DNA of 64,000 nt. Origin: an uncultured Nitriliruptoraceae bacterium (lineage in GTDB: Bacteria; Actinomycetota; Nitriliruptoria; Nitriliruptorales; Nitriliruptoraceae). A program made the translations under genes and the position numbers. Location: the NCBI GenBank assembly GCA_913060655.1, contig CAJXTG010000001.1, forward strand, positions 57,252 through 121,251, in the 5' to 3' direction. The first letter of the stretch is position 1; each line of letters opens with the position of its first letter. Below are positions 1 to 7,879 of the stretch, one piece after another. The notes beneath the pieces were generated by a model. It saw only the letters and a list, made by a program, of their open reading frames with translations, made no database searches and was not told the DNA's origin.

Positions 1-234
1 CGCGCACAGGCGCGCGGCTGGTTCGGCGACGAGGTCGACGCGTGGCGGCCCCTCGCCGTGCAGCGCATCCCCTACGCGCAGCCCCGCCAGGACGTCGGCG
101 ACCTCGACGGGCTCGCCCGGCCCGTCGCCCACGGCCGCGGCGTGTGGGTGTGCGGCGACCACCGCGACACCGGCTCCCTGCAGGGGGCGATGGTCAGCGG
201 CCGGCGGACCGCGGAGGCGCTGCTCGCCACCTGA
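1..234 (+). CDS. FAD-dependent amine-oxidase-type oxidoreductase, C-terminal end (partial)
   Basis: Only the last 77 codons are present; frame 1 is open from base 1 to the TGA at 232-234. The tail contains a VCGDHRDTGSLQGAMVSGRR stretch. A (V/L)CGD followed by S-(I/L)-QGA-(M/V)-x-SG is the usual FAD-closing motif at the C-terminus of the amine oxidase/phytoene desaturase-like flavoprotein superfamily. The substrate cannot be told from this fragment; squalene- or phytoene-desaturase-like and protoporphyrinogen-oxidase-like enzymes all share this ending. The next gene is convergent and ends 16 bp away. Confidence 0.7.
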   Translation, partial: RAQARGWFGDEVDAWRPLAVQRIPYAQPRQDVGDLDGLARPVAHGRGVWVCGDHRDTGSLQGAMVSGRRTAEALLAT

Positions 235-250
235 GCGGCACCGCCGGGCC

Positions 251-1339
251 TCAGCGGGCGCCGCCGCTCGCCGCCGCGGCCCGCCGCAGCCGGTCCATCA
301 CCGCCCGGCCGACGCCGACCTCCGGCACCGCCTCGACGACGAGCGCGGTGACCCCGGCGGTCTCCGCACGGCGCAGCAGCGCGAACAGGTCCGCGGCGAG
401 CGCGTCGACGTCGACGGGCACCGCGAGCACCACGACCGCCCCGTCGTCGCCGACCGGCAGGGACGTCCCGGCGGGACGCACCGCGACGAGCCCGACCGGC
501 CCCCCTGCGACGGCCAGCTCGCGGGCCCGGGCCGGCCCGTCGCCGGCCGCCGCCACATGGACGGGCACGTGCGGGGCGTAGTGACGGTGCCGGGTGCCCG
601 GCGCCCGGGGCGGAGGGGCCGTCGTGCCGTCGGGAGGGAGGGCGGCCGTGCCCGTCGCGGCATCCTCCGTGGCGGCATCCGCGGCGAGTCCGGCGGCCGC
701 GGCGAGCGTGGCGGCGTCCAGCCCGCCCTCCCGCAGGACGTGCGGCACGTCCCCGCGCGCGTCGACGACGGTCGACTCGAGCCCCAGACGGGTCGGCCCC
801 GCGTCGACGACCGCGTCGATGCGACCGTCGAGGTCGTCGAGCACGTGGGCGGCCGACGTGGGGGAGGGGCGTGACGACCGGTTCGCGCTCGGCGCGGCCA
901 GCGGGACGTCGGCGAGCCGCAGCAGCGTCCGGGCGACGGGATCGTCGGGCACGCGCACCGCGACCGTGTCGAGGCCGCCGGTGACCGCCCGCGGCAGGTC
1001 GTCGCGGGCCGGCAGGACGACGGTGAGCGGCCCGGGGGCGAAGCGGTCCAGCAGCGTCCGCGCCAGCGGCGTGACCGTCGCGGCGACCCGGTCGACGTCG
1101 GCGACGTCGGCGACGTGGACGATCAGCGGGTTGTCGGCCGGCCGGCCCTTCGCGGCGAACAGCCGGGCGACGGCGTCGGGGTCGTCGGCACGGACGGCGA
1201 GGCCGTAGACCGTCTCGGTGGGGACGGCGACGAGCCCGCCGGCGCGCAGCAGCTCCGCCGCGCGGGCGAGGTCCCCCTCGGACGTCGTCAGGCGGAGCGT
1301 GCCGCGCACCGGGCCGCCGTCGATCGGCCCGCCGCTCAT
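251..1339 (-). CDS. tsaC: L-threonylcarbamoyladenylate synthase (Sua5/YrdC type)
   Basis: Makes threonylcarbamoyl-AMP from threonine, bicarbonate and ATP, the first step of t6A37 modification of ANN-decoding tRNAs, in the cytoplasm. The 362-residue product has the YrdC fold near residues 15-205, with GGLVAVPTETVYGL, the K-x-R of AAKGRPADNPL and APSANRS. A linker and a C-terminal Sua5 domain beginning around an HYAPHVPV motif follow, so this is the two-domain Sua5 form rather than short TsaC. The ATG overlaps the stop of the upstream glycosylase gene (ATGA at 1336-1339), indicating a two-gene operon. Confidence 0.92.
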   Translation of the reverse strand: MSGGPIDGGPVRGTLRLTTSEGDLARAAELLRAGGLVAVPTETVYGLAVRADDPDAVARLFAAKGRPADNPLIVHVADVADVDRVAATVTPLARTLLDRFAPGPLTVVLPARDDLPRAVTGGLDTVAVRVPDDPVARTLLRLADVPLAAPSANRSSRPSPTSAAHVLDDLDGRIDAVVDAGPTRLGLESTVVDARGDVPHVLREGGLDAATLAAAAGLAADAATEDAATGTAALPPDGTTAPPPRAPGTRHRHYAPHVPVHVAAAGDGPARARELAVAGGPVGLVAVRPAGTSLPVGDDGAVVVLAVPVDVDALAADLFALLRRAETAGVTALVVEAVPEVGVGRAVMDRLRRAAAASGGAR

Positions 1340-2052
1340 CGGCCCGCCGCCCGACGTCGCCGCGGCCGCAGCCCCGCCGCCCGCATGGCGTCACGGACGA
1401 CGTCGTCGAGCATGTCGGGCGTGAGTCGTCCGGTGAACGTGTTCTGCTGGCTGACGTGGTAGCTGCCGACGAGCGGCCGACCGTCGGCGAGCGTCGCCCG
1501 GGCGCCGTGCCCGAAGCGGGGGCGCGGCCCCTCCACCCCGACGTGCCGCACCACCGCGTCCCATCCGAACGCGCCGAGGGCGAGCACGGCCCGCCACGGC
1601 ACCAGCCCGAGCTCCCGGGTGAGGAACGGTGCGCACGCGTCACGCTCCTCCGTCGTCGGCCGGTTCGCCGGTGGGGCGCAGCGCACCGGCGCGGTGATCC
1701 AGGCGCCGGTCAGGGTCAGCCCGTCGTCCCGCGCGGTCGACGTCGGCCGGTCCGCGAGCCCGCAGCGGTACAGCGACGCGTACAGCACGTCGCCGGAGCG
1801 GTCGCCGGTGAACATCCGCCCGGTGCGGTTCGCACCGTGCGCGCCCGGGGCGAGCCCGACGATGAGCAGCGCCGCCGCCGGGTCACCGAAGCCGGGCACG
1901 GGTCGGCCCCAGTACTCCTCGTCCGCGTACGCCCGCCGCTTCTCCCGCGCGACCTGCTCGCGCCAGGCGACCAGCCGCGGGCAGCGCCGGCACGCGACGA
2001 TCTCGTCGCCGAGCTCGGCGAGCGCACGGGCGGAGGACGGGGGCGGCGGCAT
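1336..2052 (-). CDS. udgB: Type 5 uracil-DNA glycosylase (UdgB)
   Basis: Removes uracil, and in characterised UdgB also hypoxanthine, from DNA at the start of base excision repair. The 238-residue protein carries four cysteines placed as Fe-S ligands (C21 and C24 in CRRCPRL, plus one in APVRCAPP and one in ERDACAPF). It also has the family 5 signature GLAPGAHGANRTGRMFTGD, in which the usual activating Asp/Asn of other UDG families is replaced. It starts 41 bp from the divergent DUF1295 gene and is translationally coupled to the t6A synthase gene. Deamination repair fits a genome of such high GC content. Confidence 0.9.
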   Translation of the reverse strand: MPPPPSSARALAELGDEIVACRRCPRLVAWREQVAREKRRAYADEEYWGRPVPGFGDPAAALLIVGLAPGAHGANRTGRMFTGDRSGDVLYASLYRCGLADRPTSTARDDGLTLTGAWITAPVRCAPPANRPTTEERDACAPFLTRELGLVPWRAVLALGAFGWDAVVRHVGVEGPRPRFGHGARATLADGRPLVGSYHVSQQNTFTGRLTPDMLDDVVRDAMRAAGLRPRRRRAAGR

Positions 2053-2062
2053 CGGCGCAGCG

Positions 2063-2068
2063 TAGGCT
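2063..2068 (+). promoter_or_regulatory. Candidate -10 element for the DUF1295/cysteine genes
   Basis: TAGGCT lies 26 bp before the ATG at 2094 in the short divergent gap with udgB. It matches the TAnnnT hexamer that recurs upstream of many genes in this window. No clear -35 is visible. Confidence 0.4.
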
Positions 2069-2093
2069 GGGGCCCCCGACGGAAGATGCTCCG

Positions 2094-2879
2094 ATGGCGC
2101 TGTGGCAGGTGTGGCTGACCGGGCTCGGCACGGCCGCCGCGCTCATGGTCGCGGTGTGGGTCGGCAGCGTCGTGCGCACCGACGCGAGCCTCGTCGACCG
2201 GGTGTGGGGCCTCGCGTTCGTCGTGCTCGCCTGGACCTACGCGGTCGTCGACGGCGTCTGGGACGCGCGCACCGTCCTCACGCTCGTGCTCGTCAGCGTG
2301 TGGGGGCTGCGCCTGAGCGTGTTCATCACGTGGCGCAACTGGGGGCACGGGGAGGACGCCCGCTACGCGGCGATGCGCGCCCGCAGGCCCGGCACGTTCA
2401 CCGGTCGCAGCCTCGTCACCGTGTTCCTGCTGCAGGCGGTGCTCGCCTGGCTCGTGTCCGTGCCGCTGCTCGCCGCCGTCGCCGTCGACGGCGGGGCGCT
2501 CGGGCCGCTCGACGTGCTCGCCGTCGTCGTGTGGACGGTCGGGTTCGTGTTCGAGGCCGGCGGCGACTGGCAGCTGTCGCGCTTCCTCGCCGACCCGGCG
2601 AACCGCGGCCGCGTGATGGACCGCGGGCTGTGGCGCTACACCCGCCACCCGAACTACTTCGGGGACACCGTCGTGTGGTGGGCGTTCCTGCTGCTCGCCC
2701 TCGCCGTCGGCGGCTGGTGGGGCGCGGCCGGCACGCTGCTGATGACGTTCCTCATCGTCCGCGTGTCCGGTGTCGCCCTGACCGAACGCCGCATGGGGCG
2801 CACGGGCTCACGGCGGGAGGGGCACGACGAGTACGTCCGGCGCACCAACGCGTTCTTCCCCGGGCCGCGCCGCCCGTGA
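2094..2879 (+). CDS. DUF1295 / steroid 5-alpha-reductase-like membrane protein
   Basis: A 261-residue protein with about six hydrophobic helices. The C-terminal half has the DUF1295 hallmark GLWRYTRHPNYFGD, followed by LTERRMGRTG and a HDEYVRRTNAFFP end. This family resembles isoprenylcysteine methyltransferases and steroid 5-alpha reductases and sits in the membrane; its bacterial substrate is unknown. The ATG at 2094 was taken because it begins the first helix. The stop overlaps the GTG of the next gene (GTGA at 2876-2879), linking it to the mec-cysO-cysM genes, although no mechanistic tie to cysteine synthesis is known. Confidence 0.8.
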   Translation: MALWQVWLTGLGTAAALMVAVWVGSVVRTDASLVDRVWGLAFVVLAWTYAVVDGVWDARTVLTLVLVSVWGLRLSVFITWRNWGHGEDARYAAMRARRPGTFTGRSLVTVFLLQAVLAWLVSVPLLAAVAVDGGALGPLDVLAVVVWTVGFVFEAGGDWQLSRFLADPANRGRVMDRGLWRYTRHPNYFGDTVVWWAFLLLALAVGGWWGAAGTLLMTFLIVRVSGVALTERRMGRTGSRREGHDEYVRRTNAFFPGPRRP

Positions 2880-3316
2880 GCGGAGCGGCCCCCGAGGCGG
2901 TCGTCGCCGCGGCGCTCGACGCGCTGCGGCTGCCGCAGGACGTGTTCGACGCGCTCGTCGCCCACGCCTGGTCCGACTTCCCCTACGAGGTGTGCGGCCT
3001 GCTCGGCCTGCACGCCGACGGGCAGGTCGAGGTCATCCCCGTCGCCAACGCCGAGCGGTCGATGCGCTACTACGTGATGGACTCGCGCGAGCTGCTGCGC
3101 GCGATGCGCCACGTCGAGGACGAGGGGCTCGGGCTCGTCATCTACCACTCCCACACCCACACGCAGGCGTTCCCGTCGGCGACGGACGTGCGCCACGCCG
3201 CCTACCCCGACGCGCTGTACGCGATCGTGACGCTGCAGGACCGTGACGCCCCCGCCGTGCGGGCCTTCACGATCCGCGACGGCGCGGTCGCCGAGGTCCC
3301 CGTCGTCGTCGGCTGA
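2876..3316 (+). CDS. mec: Mec-type JAMM (MPN) metalloprotease of the CysO pathway
   Basis: A 146-residue zinc peptidase of the Mov34/MPN/PAD-1 family. The full JAMM motif is visible: E38 in FPYEVCGLL, then H91-S-H93, S101 and D104 in HSHTHTQAFPSATD. In Mycobacterium the homologue (Rv1334) cleaves the CysO-cysteine adduct to release cysteine; the direct neighbours cysO and cysM place it in the same pathway here. The GTG at 2876 overlaps the preceding stop. The CysO in this window has two residues after its Gly-Gly, so this enzyme may also have to mature the carrier. Confidence 0.9.
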   Translation: MSGAAPEAVVAAALDALRLPQDVFDALVAHAWSDFPYEVCGLLGLHADGQVEVIPVANAERSMRYYVMDSRELLRAMRHVEDEGLGLVIYHSHTHTQAFPSATDVRHAAYPDALYAIVTLQDRDAPAVRAFTIRDGAVAEVPVVVG

Positions 3317-3369
3317 GCCACCGTTCGCACCGTTCGCACGGGCCCCCTGGGGGCGTGAACGGCGCTCGC

Positions 3370-3375
3370 TACGCT
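3370..3375 (+). promoter_or_regulatory. Candidate -10 element upstream of cysO
   Basis: TACGCT lies 68 bp before the cysO ATG, in the 127-bp gap after mec. The same gap carries a short direct repeat (ACCGTTCGC, twice at about 3320-3338) and a GC hairpin around 3341-3354. This suggests that cysO-cysM can be expressed separately from mec. Confidence 0.35.
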
Positions 3376-3443
3376 CCCACCGGCCCCCGCGTGGGCCGCA
3401 TCGCCCCCGATCCGCGCCGCTCACCCGTACCGCTGGAGCCATC

Positions 3444-3719
3444 ATGCCCGTCGTCCGCATCCCCACCGTCCTCCGCCCCCACACCGGCGGTGCGGCGAAG
3501 GTCGAGGTCGCCGGGTCCACCGTCGGCGAGGTCCTCACCGCCCTCGTCGCCGACAACCCGGCGCTGGAGGAGCGGCTCCTCGAGGACGGGAAGGTCCGCG
3601 GCTACGTCAACGTGTTCGTCGACGACGAGGACATCCGCTACCTCGACGGCGAGGCGACCGCCGTCGGCGAGGGCGCGGAGCTGTCGATCATGCCGGCCGT
3701 CGCGGGCGGCGCACGCTGA
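3444..3719 (+). CDS. cysO: Sulfur carrier protein CysO (MoaD/ThiS family) with a C-terminal Ala-Arg extension
   Basis: A 91-residue ubiquitin-like carrier whose C-terminal thiocarboxylate supplies sulfur to CysM. It aligns along its length with the IPTxLRPHTGG start, VNVFVDDEDIRYL middle and SIMPAVAGG end typical of CysO. In M. tuberculosis the protein ends exactly at the Gly-Gly. Here the reading frame continues GG-Ala-Arg-stop (3705-3719), so the reactive glycine is masked until two residues are removed. The JAMM protease encoded upstream is the natural candidate. The first ATG of the conserved region is used; the in-frame upstream extension lacks similarity. Confidence 0.92.
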   Translation: MPVVRIPTVLRPHTGGAAKVEVAGSTVGEVLTALVADNPALEERLLEDGKVRGYVNVFVDDEDIRYLDGEATAVGEGAELSIMPAVAGGAR

Positions 3720-3755
3720 GCCGCCCCGCGGCGGCGGTGCACCGGAGGGGACGGC

Positions 3756-4694
3756 ATGCGCTTCGGTGACATCACCCAGGCGATCGGCCGCACGCCGCTG
3801 GTCCGCCTCCCCAACCTGTCCCCGCCGGGTGCGGAGCTCTACCTCAAGCTCGAGGGGCACAATCCCACCGGTTCGGTCAAGGACCGGGTCGCCGCGTCCC
3901 TCATCCGCGAGGCCGAGCGGGCCGGCCATCTGCGGCCCGGGCGGCGGGTGCTCGAGCCGACCAGCGGGAACACCGGCATCGCGCTCGCCGCGATCTGCCG
4001 GGTGCGCGGCTACCCGCTGACCTGCGTCATGCCGGAGAACACCTCCGACGAGCGCAAGCAGACCCTCACCATGTTCGGCGCCGAGATCGTCCTCTCGCCG
4101 GCGACGGAGGGGTCCAACGGGTCGGTGCGGGTCGCCCGCGAGATGGCCGCGGCCGACCCGGAGGTGTTCATGCCGTTCCAGTACGGCAACACCGCGAACG
4201 CGCTCGCGCACCACGAGACGACCGCGCCGGAGATCATCGCCGACCTGCCCGACGTCGCCGCGTTCGTCGGGGGGCTGGGCACCGGGGGGACGGTCACGGG
4301 CGTGGGGAAGCGGCTCAAGCGTTGGAACCCCGACGTGAAGGTCTACGCGGCCGAGCCCGAGTACGGCGACCTCGTCTACGGCCTGCGCAACCTCGACGAG
4401 GGCTACGTGCCGGAGGTCCTCGACCTCGACGTGCTCGACGGCCGGATCAAGGTCGACTCGCTGCGGGCGCTCGAGGCGACCCGCCGGCTCGTCGCCGAGG
4501 AGGGCATCTTCGCGGGCGTGTCGACCGGCGCGTCGCTCGCCGTCGCCCTGCGCGTCGCCGACCGGCTGCCGGAGGGCGCGAGGATCGTCGCCATGTCGCC
4601 CGACGGCGGCTGGAAGTACCTCTCGACCGGCGCCTACGCGCCCGGCGACGTGAAGGAGATCGCGACCGCCATCAGCGGGACGCTCTGGGCCTGA
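3756..4694 (+). CDS. cysM: Cysteine synthase CysM (O-phosphoserine/thiocarboxylate-type)
   Basis: A 312-residue fold type II PLP enzyme. The PLP lysine is K42 in NPTGSVKDR, the substrate loop is TSGNTG and the phosphate-binding loop is GGLGTGGT. Being directly downstream of mec and cysO, it is expected to use O-phosphoserine and CysO thiocarboxylate as in mycobacteria, not sulfide plus O-acetylserine; this is inferred from context. A GGAGGGG ribosome site precedes the ATG. The stop codon lies inside the first unit of a 20-bp tandem repeat. Confidence 0.93.
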   Translation: MRFGDITQAIGRTPLVRLPNLSPPGAELYLKLEGHNPTGSVKDRVAASLIREAERAGHLRPGRRVLEPTSGNTGIALAAICRVRGYPLTCVMPENTSDERKQTLTMFGAEIVLSPATEGSNGSVRVAREMAAADPEVFMPFQYGNTANALAHHETTAPEIIADLPDVAAFVGGLGTGGTVTGVGKRLKRWNPDVKVYAAEPEYGDLVYGLRNLDEGYVPEVLDLDVLDGRIKVDSLRALEATRRLVAEEGIFAGVSTGASLAVALRVADRLPEGARIVAMSPDGGWKYLSTGAYAPGDVKEIATAISGTLWA

Positions 4695-4760
4695 GCGGGC
4701 CCGCGTCGGCCGGAGCGGGCCTGCGTCGGCCTGAGCGGGTCTGCGTCGGCCTGAGCGGGC
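4691..4760. repeat. 20-bp tandem repeat, about 3.5 copies
   Basis: Imperfect units of the form CTGAGCGGGCCCGCGTCGGC start at 4691, 4711 and 4731, with a half unit at 4751. They fill the whole gap between the convergent cysM and GH3 genes; cysM terminates within unit 1. The unit contains the self-complementary GCGGGCCCGC, so the array can fold on both transcripts and could help terminate transcription from either side. Confidence 0.75.
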
Positions 4761-4765
4761 CGGTC

Positions 4766-7051
4766 TCAGTCCGCGGTGACCTCGACGGTGAGGGTCGCGA
4801 CCGGCCGTGAGCCCGCACGGACCTCGAGGGTGAACGTGCCGGGCTCGACGACGCTGCGCAGGTCGCGGTCGAGCAGCGCGAGCGCGTCCCGGTCCGCCCG
4901 CAGCGTGACGTGGCCCGTGCCGCCGGGTGCGAGCCGCAGCGTCGCGAGGTCGACGAGCCGGCCGAGGGGCCGCGTGACGCTCGACACGTCGTCGGTGACG
5001 TGCAGCGTGACGAGCTCGACCGCGGCGTGCGCACCGTCGCAGGTCACGGTCACGTCGAGCGTGAACGCGGCACCCGTGGCCAGTTCCCCGACGGGCAGCG
5101 TCGTGCGCGTCGGCGGCGCGACCTCGACGGTCGTGGTCGCGTAGCCGAGCCCATGCCCGAGCGGGTAGCGCGGCGCGGCGGTGTCGTGCAGGTACCCGCG
5201 GCCGGCGGAGGGGCGGCGGGCCGTGCGCACGGGCACGTGACCGACGGAGCGGGGGAACGTGACGGGCAGGTGCCCGCCCGGCACCGCGTCACCGAGCAGC
5301 ACCCGCGCGATGGCCGGCCCGCCCTGCTCCCCGGGATAGCCGGTCCACAGCAGCGCCCCCGCGGCGTCGGCGACGCGGCCGAGGTCGACGGGGCCGCCGC
5401 TGATCGCGACGGCGACGACGGGCACGCCGGTCGCCGCGAGCCGCTCGACGAGCTCGTCCTGCCGTCCGGCGAGCGTGAGCGTCTCGCGGTCCCCGAGGTG
5501 GTCGAACCACCAGCCCTCACGGTGGGTCGCCTCGCTGCCGCCGATGACGGCGACGACGACGTCGACGTCGGCCGCGGCCGCGACGGCCGCGTCGAGCAGC
5601 GCGTCGTCCTCGACCGGGTCGGCGAGCCGGACCTCCGGCGCCCACCAGGTCGCAGGGCCCGCCGGCTCCTCGCTGATGCGGCAGCCGGTGGCGTGCACCA
5701 CCTCGACGTCCGGGCCGAGCGCGGCCCGCAGCCCGTCGAGGACCGGGATGCCCGTCGCCGACGGGTCGCAGTAGCCGCCGAGGTGCGCATGCTCGGCGTT
5801 CGGGCCGGTGACGAGCACCCGTCGGATGCGCTCGCGCCGCAGCGGCAGCAGCCCGTGGGGGTTCTCGAGCAGCACGACGCCGGCCTCGGCGGCCTCGCGG
5901 GCGAGCGCGACCGGGTCCTCGTCGGCATCGACGGTCGGCGGCGCCGGCTCCTGGCCGGGCAGCAGCCCGAGCCGCGCCTTCACGCCGAGCACCGCACGGG
6001 CGGCGCGGTCGACGACGGCCCCGTCCAGCGCACCCGTGCGCACTCGGTCGACGAGCCCCGGGGTGCCGATCGGCTCGGGCACCTCGCAGTCGACGCCGGC
6101 CCGCACGGCGCGGGCGGCCGCGTCGGTCGCGTCGGCCGCGACGTGGTGGAGGCGGGCGAGCTGGGGCACGCCGAACCCGTCGGAGGTGACCATCCCGCGG
6201 AACCCGAGCTCGCCGCGCAGCACGTCGGTGAGCAGCTCGTCGTGCACGTGCAGCGGGACCCCGTCGAGCTCGTGGTAGGCGACCATGACCGCGCCGACGC
6301 CGGCGGCGACGGCCGCACGGAACGGGGGGAGGTGCTCGTCGCGCACCGACCGCGGTCCGAGGTCGACCGGCGCGCCGTTCAGCCCCGCCTGCGGTGCACC
6401 GTGGGCGACGAAGTGCTTCGCGCAGGCGAGCACCCGGTCGGCGGGGATGGGCGCGTCCTGCGGGTCGACGCCCGGTCCGGGGCGGCCCTGCAGCCCGTGG
6501 ACGACGGCGACGCCGAGCCGGGCGACGAGCACCGGGTCCTCACCGAACGTCTCCTCGACCCGCCCCCAGCGCGCGTCGCGCGCGAGGTCGAGCACGGGGG
6601 CGTACACGTAGTTCGCACCGCGCCGGCGCGCCTCGCGGGCGGTGACCGTCGCCATGCGCTCGACCAGGGTGGCGTCCCAGCTCGCGGCCTGCGCGATCGG
6701 GACGGGGAACACGGTCGCCCCCGGGGCCATCAGGCCGTGGATGCCCTCCTCGTTGAGGAGCAGGCCGACGCCGGGGGCCTGCGCCCGCGCCTGTGCCTGC
6801 AGGGCGGCGGTGACCGCGCGGGCGCCGTCGGGGCTGCGGCGCAGGCAGACGCGGCCGACCTGCCCGGTGCCGTGGGGGAGGCGCGCGGCGAACGCGTCCG
6901 CGTCCAGCACGTCGTCGGCGGGGAACAGGTCGGGCTGCTCGTAGGCGCGGCAGCCGCAGGCGAGCTGGGCGACGCGCTGCTCGAGGCTCAGCCCGGCGAG
7001 GGTCGCCTCGACGGCCGCGGCGTGCGACCCGCCCGTCGCGCCGAGCGTCAC
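4766..7051 (-). CDS. Glycoside hydrolase family 3 (beta-glucosidase/xylosidase-like)
   Basis: A 761-residue retaining glycosidase. The N-terminal GH3 barrel contains the K212-H213 pair (AKHFVAHG) and the catalytic nucleophile D291 in GMVTSDGFGVPQ. The GH3 C-terminal sandwich (residues about 395-620) and an Fn3-like domain at the end follow. No signal peptide is seen, so the enzyme is probably cytoplasmic. The GTG start lies 7 bp after the stop of the ABC transporter ATPase gene, so it appears to be the last gene of the aap operon. Substrate specificity cannot be assigned; why a glycosidase rides with an amino-acid transporter is unclear. Confidence 0.88.
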   Translation of the reverse strand: MTLGATGGSHAAAVEATLAGLSLEQRVAQLACGCRAYEQPDLFPADDVLDADAFAARLPHGTGQVGRVCLRRSPDGARAVTAALQAQARAQAPGVGLLLNEEGIHGLMAPGATVFPVPIAQAASWDATLVERMATVTAREARRRGANYVYAPVLDLARDARWGRVEETFGEDPVLVARLGVAVVHGLQGRPGPGVDPQDAPIPADRVLACAKHFVAHGAPQAGLNGAPVDLGPRSVRDEHLPPFRAAVAAGVGAVMVAYHELDGVPLHVHDELLTDVLRGELGFRGMVTSDGFGVPQLARLHHVAADATDAAARAVRAGVDCEVPEPIGTPGLVDRVRTGALDGAVVDRAARAVLGVKARLGLLPGQEPAPPTVDADEDPVALAREAAEAGVVLLENPHGLLPLRRERIRRVLVTGPNAEHAHLGGYCDPSATGIPVLDGLRAALGPDVEVVHATGCRISEEPAGPATWWAPEVRLADPVEDDALLDAAVAAAADVDVVVAVIGGSEATHREGWWFDHLGDRETLTLAGRQDELVERLAATGVPVVAVAISGGPVDLGRVADAAGALLWTGYPGEQGGPAIARVLLGDAVPGGHLPVTFPRSVGHVPVRTARRPSAGRGYLHDTAAPRYPLGHGLGYATTTVEVAPPTRTTLPVGELATGAAFTLDVTVTCDGAHAAVELVTLHVTDDVSSVTRPLGRLVDLATLRLAPGGTGHVTLRADRDALALLDRDLRSVVEPGTFTLEVRAGSRPVATLTVEVTAD

Positions 7052-7058
7052 GACCGGC

Positions 7059-7850
7059 TCAGAGCACCTGCGACAGGAAGAGCTTCGTGCGCTCCTCCTT
7101 CGGGTTCGCGAAGATCGACTCGGGGTCGTCGACCTCGACGATGCCGCCGTCGGCCATGAACACGACGCGGTCGGCGACGTGCCGGGCGAAGCCCATCTCG
7201 TGGGTGACGCAGATCATCGTCATGCCCGACTCGGCGAGCTCCTCCATCGTGTCGAGGACCTCCTTGATCATCTCCGGGTCGAGCGCCGAGGTCGGCTCGT
7301 CGAACAGCATCACCTTCGGCTCCATCGCGAGCGACCGGGCGATGGCGGCCCGCTGCTGCTGCCCGCCGGAGAGCTGCCCCGGGTACTTGTGGGCCTGCTC
7401 GGGGATGCGCACCCGCTCGAGCAGCCGCATCGCGTTCTCCTCCGCCTCCTTGCGGGCGCGGCGGCGCACGTGGCGCGGCGCGAGCGTGATGTTCTCGAGG
7501 ATGGTGAGGTGGGGGAACAGGTTGAACGACTGGAAGACCATGCCGGTCTCGCGGCGGATCTCCTGGATGTCCTTGAGGTCGTCGGACAGCTCGGTGCCGT
7601 CGACGATGATGCGGCCGCGGTCGTGCTGCTCGAGCCGGTTGATGCAGCGGATCAGCGTCGACTTGCCCGACCCCGACGGCCCGGCGACGACGACGGTCTC
7701 CTGTCGGCCGACGACGAGGTCGACGCCGGTGAGGGCCTGGAAGTCGCCGAACCACTTCTCGACGCCGGTGATCTCGATCATCACCTCACCGGTGCCGCCC
7801 GCCTCGAGCGCCTTGCCGGTCAGCGACGTCGCCGTCGTCCCCTCGTCCAC
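7059..7850 (-). CDS. aapP: Amino-acid ABC transporter ATP-binding protein (AapP/GlnQ-like)
   Basis: A 263-residue ATPase that powers polar amino-acid uptake. It shows Walker A (GPSGSGKST), the Q-loop, the LSGGQQQR signature, Walker B with [12 protein letters not shown] and the switch His in CVTHEMGF. The GTG at 7850 was chosen because GGAGGAGGG lies just upstream; an internal ATG beginning MIEITGV is the alternative and would remove about 26 unconserved residues. It follows the AapM permease gene by 29 bp and precedes the GH3 gene by 7 bp. Confidence 0.92.
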   Translation of the reverse strand: MDEGTTATSLTGKALEAGGTGEVMIEITGVEKWFGDFQALTGVDLVVGRQETVVVAGPSGSGKSTLIRCINRLEQHDRGRIIVDGTELSDDLKDIQEIRRETGMVFQSFNLFPHLTILENITLAPRHVRRRARKEAEENAMRLLERVRIPEQAHKYPGQLSGGQQQRAAIARSLAMEPKVMLFDEPTSALDPEMIKEVLDTMEELAESGMTMICVTHEMGFARHVADRVVFMADGGIVEVDDPESIFANPKEERTKLFLSQVL

Positions 7851-7879
7851 GATGCCCTCCTCCGTCCGGTGGCCGGCGC

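Noticed and set aside
1..234. The partial oxidoreductase as a carotenoid gene feeding the rhodopsin
   Set aside because: The fragment shows only the general FAD motif, and it is over 30 kb from the rhodopsin.
4910..7159. A 749-codon open frame on the plus strand across the GH3 gene
   Set aside because: It is the antisense shadow of the GH3 gene; the Arg/Gly/Asp-rich translation has no domain pattern and the minus strand has all GH3 motifs.
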